DNA of 9,177 nucleotides from Helicobacteraceae bacterium (GTDB lineage Bacteria; Campylobacterota; Campylobacteria; Campylobacterales; Sulfurimonadaceae). The DNA is taken from assembly GCA_027081565.1 (NCBI GenBank), contig JALWKG010000392.1, positions 1 through 9,177 on the forward strand, in the 5' to 3' direction. Position numbers and translations under genes: made by a program. Under the pieces are notes generated by a model. That model was not told the origin of the DNA. It saw only the letters and a list, made by a program, of their open reading frames with translations, and did not search any database. Below are positions 5,685 to 9,177 of this stretch, one piece after another. The number at the start of each line of letters is the position of its first letter. Within the stretch, counting starts at the first letter, position 1.

Positions 5685-7961
5685 ATGCCAAAAAATAGCG
5701 TACTAGGCTTCCCTAGAATCGGTGAACAACGTGAACTAAAATTTGCTCTAGAGAGATACTGGAGTCAAAAAAGCGACTTTTCAGCAGTAGAAAATATCGC
5801 TGCAGAACTTAAACAGCGCCATTGGAACTACCAGCTCGAAGCAGGCATCGAGCTTATCAGCTGTAATGACTTCTCTTACTATGATATTATGCTTGACACC
5901 ACCATCTTGCTTGGTGCCATCCCTGAGCGCTTTAAAGAGATCAGTGATGCAACAGATCGCTACTTCGCTATGGCACGTGGAGACAAAACACATACCGCAA
6001 TGCAGATGACTAAGTGGTTTAACACCAACTACCACTACATCGTGCCTGAGCTCAACTCTAAAACGACTTTCAAACTCAACCCAGCCAAATTGCTTGCTGA
6101 AGTAGAAGAGGCCAAAGCCACTGGTGTCAAAACACCTAAGGTCAACCTTATCGGGCCACTGACCTACCTTGCCCTCTCCAAAAGTGATGACAATTCTGAC
6201 ACTTTCGAGCACTTTGATGCCCTGCTCTCATGCTATGCCCAACTGCTGGAGACTCTCGAACAAGCCGGTGTAGTCTATGTGCAGATCGATGAGCCATACT
6301 TTGCAAAAGATGTGGAGCAGAAACATCTTTCCCTTCTTAAAATTGCTTACGACAAATTGGCAACAGTGGCACCCTCACTCAAACTGATCGTTACCACCTA
6401 CTTCAACCACTCTGTAGAAGCGACCAACGTTCTGGTTCACACCCCTATTTACGCACTGGGGCTTGACTTTATCTATGGCGAAAAGAACCTGGAGTCACTA
6501 GATGCGATCGCCATCAGCAGAAAACAGCTTTTTGCCGGTGTCGTTGACGGGCGTAATGTCTGGAGAAATGACATTGAACAGACGGTAGCACTGCTTGATC
6601 GCGTTGCTACACATATCGAAAAAGAGAAGATCACCATCGCTACTTCATGTTCACTTTTGCATACGCCCTATACCCTCAAGTATGAAGAGAAACTTGACAG
6701 TGAGATCAAGTCATGGCTCGCCTTTGCACTGGAGAAACTCGACGAGATCAACCTCATCACCAAAACCTTTACTCAGAGTGCATTGAGTGCCAAAGAACAG
6801 GAGGCTTACGCAGAGAATATCAAAGCCAATATCAGCCGTAAACACTCCAAGACCATCCATGATATCGCGGTACAGACCCGTGTAAGCGATGTCCTTCAGG
6901 TTGAACGTAACACGCCTTATGCAGAACGTATCGAAATACAGCGCAAAGCACTCGGATATGATGATCTGGCCACAACAACCATAGGTTCTTTCCCTCAAAC
7001 TCCTGAACTTCGAAAAGCACGCCGTGACTTCAAAAAAGGTGAGATTTCACAAGAGGTCTATGAGGCAGAGATGAAGGGTTACATCGACGAGTGTATCGCT
7101 TTTCAGGAGTCTGTCGGTCTGGATGTTCTGGTTCATGGTGAGCCTGAGCGTAATGATATGGTCGAGTATTTTGGTGAGATGCTCAAGGGCTTTGCATTCA
7201 CTCAAAATGGTTGGGTACAAAGCTACGGAAGCCGTTGTGTCAAGCCACCACTGATCTTTGGTGATGTCAGCCGTCCCAATGCTATGACCGTCTCATGGTC
7301 TGCCTATGCACAGTCCAAGACACAAAAACATATGAAAGGGATGCTCACAGGTCCTGTGACCATCTTGAACTGGTCATTTGTACGTGATGACAAACCACGT
7401 TCAGAGGTCGCAAAACAGATCGCAGTGGCTATCAGTGACGAAGTCAACGACCTGCAAAATGCAGACATCAAGATCATTCAGGTTGATGAAGCAGCCTTTA
7501 AAGAGGGCTATCCACTCCGTAAAGAGCAGATCAACGACTATGAGAAGTGGGCCCTTGAGAGCTTCAAGATCTCCGTCTCTTCCGCAGAGGCAGACACACA
7601 GATCCACACCCACATGTGCTACAGCGACTTCAATGACATCATCCACACCATCGAAGCGATGGACGCCGATGTCATCACCATAGAGACCGCACGAAGCGGT
7701 AACCGTCTCCTCAAGATCTTTAAAGAAGCAGGCTACGCCCAAGAAGTCGGTCCCGGTATCTACGACATCCACTCGCCACGTGTTCCAAGTGTCGAAGAGA
7801 TGGTCGCACAGATCAAGGCACTTCAGGAAGTCCTGCCGCAAAAGCAGCTCTGGATCAACCCTGACTGCGGTCTCAAGACCCGTAAATGGGACGAGGTCAA
7901 ACCAAGCCTGCAGAACATGGTTGAAGCGGTGAACATTGTCCGTAAAGAGGCAACTGTCTAA
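5685..7961 (+). CDS. metE: Cobalamin-independent methionine synthase (5-methyltetrahydropteroyltriglutamate-homocysteine methyltransferase)
   Basis: This cytoplasmic zinc enzyme makes methionine by moving a methyl group from 5-methyltetrahydropteroyltri-L-glutamate to homocysteine, the last step of methionine synthesis, without B12. From ATG 5685 it has 758 residues (E. coli 753). The N-terminus PKNSVLGFPRIGEQRELK is the family's usual opening, and AAGGA seven bases upstream confirms this start; the frame is open back to 5628 but adds nothing conserved. The N-terminal folate-binding domain covers roughly 1-370 and the catalytic barrel about 420-755. Zinc ligands H643 and C645 (HTHMC), E667 (ITIETARS) and C728 (NPDCG) are all present, each two ahead of E. 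coli H641, C643, E665 and C726; H696 (YDIHSP) is the expected proton donor. It appears to be a single-gene unit. Confidence 0.98.
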   Translation: MPKNSVLGFPRIGEQRELKFALERYWSQKSDFSAVENIAAELKQRHWNYQLEAGIELISCNDFSYYDIMLDTTILLGAIPERFKEISDATDRYFAMARGDKTHTAMQMTKWFNTNYHYIVPELNSKTTFKLNPAKLLAEVEEAKATGVKTPKVNLIGPLTYLALSKSDDNSDTFEHFDALLSCYAQLLETLEQAGVVYVQIDEPYFAKDVEQKHLSLLKIAYDKLATVAPSLKLIVTTYFNHSVEATNVLVHTPIYALGLDFIYGEKNLESLDAIAISRKQLFAGVVDGRNVWRNDIEQTVALLDRVATHIEKEKITIATSCSLLHTPYTLKYEEKLDSEIKSWLAFALEKLDEINLITKTFTQSALSAKEQEAYAENIKANISRKHSKTIHDIAVQTRVSDVLQVERNTPYAERIEIQRKALGYDDLATTTIGSFPQTPELRKARRDFKKGEISQEVYEAEMKGYIDECIAFQESVGLDVLVHGEPERNDMVEYFGEMLKGFAFTQNGWVQSYGSRCVKPPLIFGDVSRPNAMTVSWSAYAQSKTQKHMKGMLTGPVTILNWSFVRDDKPRSEVAKQIAVAISDEVNDLQNADIKIIQVDEAAFKEGYPLRKEQINDYEKWALESFKISVSSAEADTQIHTHMCYSDFNDIIHTIEAMDADVITIETARSGNRLLKIFKEAGYAQEVGPGIYDIHSPRVPSVEEMVAQIKALQEVLPQKQLWINPDCGLKTRKWDEVKPSLQNMVEAVNIVRKEATV

Positions 7962-7985
7962 TATCTATCCACAAATGACACAAAT

Positions 7986-8006
7986 TATCACTGCTCTGCA
8001 GTGATA
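7986..8006 (+). terminator. 9-bp hairpin after metE, possible terminator
   Basis: TATCACTGC (7986-7994) and GCAGTGATA (7998-8006) are perfect complements with a TCT loop, 24 bases after the metE stop. The position suits transcription termination, but no T-run follows on the plus strand and none suits the minus strand. It could equally be a 3'-end stabilising hairpin or a protein-binding palindrome in the 171-base gap before the lipoprotein gene. Confidence 0.4.
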
Positions 8007-8080
8007 TACAAATCCTGCTAATCCAACTGACCTATGGGAAGTTCTCTTCTTTTGCCCACAGATTAGTAAATTATAAAGAA

Positions 8081-8108
8081 CTGACTGTTTCTACTCTTTT
8101 GATATACT
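8081..8108 (+). promoter_or_regulatory. Promoter of the EF-hand lipoprotein gene
   Basis: TATACT at 8103-8108 (5 of 6) is preceded at 16 bases by CTGACT (8081-8086, 4 of 6 to TTGACA). The predicted start near 8115 leaves a leader of about 18 bases holding GGAG (8124-8127), five bases before the ATG. Confidence 0.5.
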
Positions 8109-8132
8109 TCTCCAAAACCATTTGGAGCTTCT

Positions 8133-8564
8133 ATGACCACCAAACAACTACTTCTACCCTCCCTTGCCCTGTTTCTACTCTCCGGCTGTGCCTGGATGAA
8201 GCCCCATTACAATGACGAGCAGATGCACAGCTACCTCTTTAACAAGTTCGATGCCAACGAAGACGGTGTTATTACTAAAGAGGAGTACATGGAGTTCATC
8301 GATGAGCGTTTTGACAAGATGGATACTGACGGTAGCGGAACCATTACCAGAGAAGACCTCTACGACAGCCGCTTCTACACCTTTTTACCGGAACTTGCCG
8401 AGGCGGTCTTTAGAGACAGTGACATTGACAGCAGTGGCACTATCACCCGAGATGAGATGATCAAAGCTGAAGATGCACGCTTTGATATGATGGATGTTAA
8501 CAAAGATGGGAAACTGTCCAAGCAAGAGTTTAAAGTCAATGACGTGAGTGAATTTAAAAAATAG
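8133..8564 (+). CDS. EF-hand calcium-binding lipoprotein
   Basis: A 143-residue exported lipoprotein. The signal peptide MTTKQLLLPSLALFL ends in the lipobox LLSG-C19; residue 20 is alanine, not aspartate, which favours the outer membrane. Four EF-hand loops follow: D40-N42-D44...E51; D64-D66-S68...D75; D97-D99-S101...E108; D121-N123-D125...E132. Each has the central glycine and the hydrophobic residue at position 8. Loop 2 ends in Asp instead of Glu, which usually weakens Ca2+ binding or allows Mg2+. Loops 2 and 3 share SGTITR, hinting at internal duplication. A calcium-sensing, calcium-storing or structural envelope role is inferred; no partner is apparent nearby. The start is fixed by GGAG and by the signal peptide. 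Confidence 0.87.
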   Translation: MTTKQLLLPSLALFLLSGCAWMKPHYNDEQMHSYLFNKFDANEDGVITKEEYMEFIDERFDKMDTDGSGTITREDLYDSRFYTFLPELAEAVFRDSDIDSSGTITRDEMIKAEDARFDMMDVNKDGKLSKQEFKVNDVSEFKK

Positions 8565-8678
8565 TCCAAAACGTAATATCTTCCATCGATAAAGACATAC
8601 TATACCCAACCACAAAATATCCAGAGTCCTCGTCCTGTATATGATCTCGTAATCCTTACACTATTTCATCTTGTTATT

Positions 8679-8709
8679 ATTGACACTTTCAAGTGTTAAT
8701 GGTTATACT
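8679..8709 (+). promoter_or_regulatory. Sigma70-type promoter with an embedded palindromic operator candidate
   Basis: A perfect TTGACA (8680-8685) and TATACT (8704-8709) are separated by 18 bases. Across the -35 box and spacer, positions 8679-8700 form an inverted repeat: ATTGACACTT, two bases, AAGTGTTAAT. Nine of ten arm pairs match and the six inner ones are perfect. A dimeric regulator bound here would cover the polymerase site, so repression is the simplest reading. The regulator cannot be named from the sequence. Confidence 0.6.
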
Positions 8710-8738
8710 AAAACTATAGGAACGAAGGTAGTACTGTA

Positions 8739-9177
8739 ATGTTATATACCATTAGTAATCTTTTCAATAAAATCTCAGAATTTGGTCTTCAAACAAAAGA
8801 GGATGAAGATATTATTACCATCATATCGACCAATAGAGCGGCTTTAATAGCTGGGATACTCTCTTTGATCTACGCTTTTATCTTTCTCTTTTTACAGCAG
8901 ACCTATATGTCCGGTTCTCAGGTTGTGATGACATCGGTCTATACAGGTGTCATCTTGTTAAACTATCTGCAGCATTTCAAACTGGCAAAATTCATATTTA
9001 TTGTAGTGGCCTATCTTCAAGTGACTTTTGGTGCTGTTATCTATGGTCCTGCAGCAGGTGGAGAGCTTTACTTCTATTTTGCAGCGATCATTGCTACCAT
9101 CATCTTCTCACGAAAAGAGAAGAGATTGATGTTGACAAGTATCTTCTTACTGATCTTCTTTTATCTGCTGACACAGT
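8739..9177 (+). CDS. N-terminal multi-spanning domain of a sensor-type membrane protein (partial)
   Basis: The 146 residues before the window edge begin with a soluble head (MLYTISNLFNKISEFGLQTKEDEDI) and then NRAALIAGIL, followed by about five membrane segments at 34-52, 61-77, 83-102, 109-124 and 130-144. A soluble head, an acidic patch, I-x-x-x-NR-x-A-L-I at the first helix and a GPAAGGELYFYF-type loop recall the membrane input domains placed before cyclase, histidine kinase or GGDEF outputs, but the output domain is outside the window, so the class is only inferred. AAGG at 8725-8728 is ten bases before the ATG, slightly long spacing. It has its own promoter with a palindrome at 8679-8700. 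Confidence 0.7.
   Translation, partial: MLYTISNLFNKISEFGLQTKEDEDIITIISTNRAALIAGILSLIYAFIFLFLQQTYMSGSQVVMTSVYTGVILLNYLQHFKLAKFIFIVVAYLQVTFGAVIYGPAAGGELYFYFAAIIATIIFSRKEKRLMLTSIFLLIFFYLLTQ

Noticed and set aside
8565..8678. Possible terminator or small RNA after the lipoprotein gene
   Set aside because: No stem longer than four or five pairs followed by a T-run could be found in this stretch; only the 8680 promoter is convincing.

Overview
The window looks like ordinary chromosomal DNA from a Campylobacterota bacterium of the Sulfurovum/Sulfurimonas kind. The placement rests on protein style (a group III truncated haemoglobin whose key residues match Campylobacter jejuni Ctb, a DUF4080-like radical SAM protein, a YPLPPNF-type DnaE), on TATAAT-dominated promoters with poor -35 boxes, and on short AAGG/AGGA ribosome sites. 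It was made by eye, without a database search. No transposon, integrase, CRISPR array, tRNA or rRNA was seen.

Layout. Bases 1-893 (minus) hold the 5' part of dnaE (PHP domain of DNA polymerase III alpha). A 173-base divergent intergenic region follows, with a promoter for a two-gene plus-strand unit: an LTA-synthase-type membrane sulfatase-fold transferase (1067-3007, TTG start) and a radical SAM protein with a B12-binding-like N-terminus (3012-4514, TTG start). The genes are 4 bases apart and joined by a small hairpin that has the stop codon in its loop. Next come a group III truncated haemoglobin (4576-4953), a 73-residue two-helix membrane protein (4979-5200) whose -10 box sits so close to its ATG that the mRNA may be leaderless, and an unrecognised cysteine-rich ORF (5252-5593) with a clean extended -10 promoter and a 10-bp stem inside it. 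Then metE, cobalamin-independent methionine synthase, complete with its four zinc ligands (5685-7961), a four-EF-hand lipoprotein (8133-8564), and the 5' part of a multi-spanning membrane sensor-like protein (8739 to the edge), whose promoter spacer carries a near-perfect 22-bp palindrome.

How the genes relate. Apart from the sulfatase/radical SAM pair, most genes appear to have their own promoters and there is no obvious common pathway. I do not see a convincing new multi-gene system. The items most worth a second look are the 5219-5684 region (promoter, structured cysteine-rich ORF, metE), the palindrome at 8679-8700, the coupling hairpin at 2997-3013, and the sulfatase/radical SAM pair of unknown substrate.
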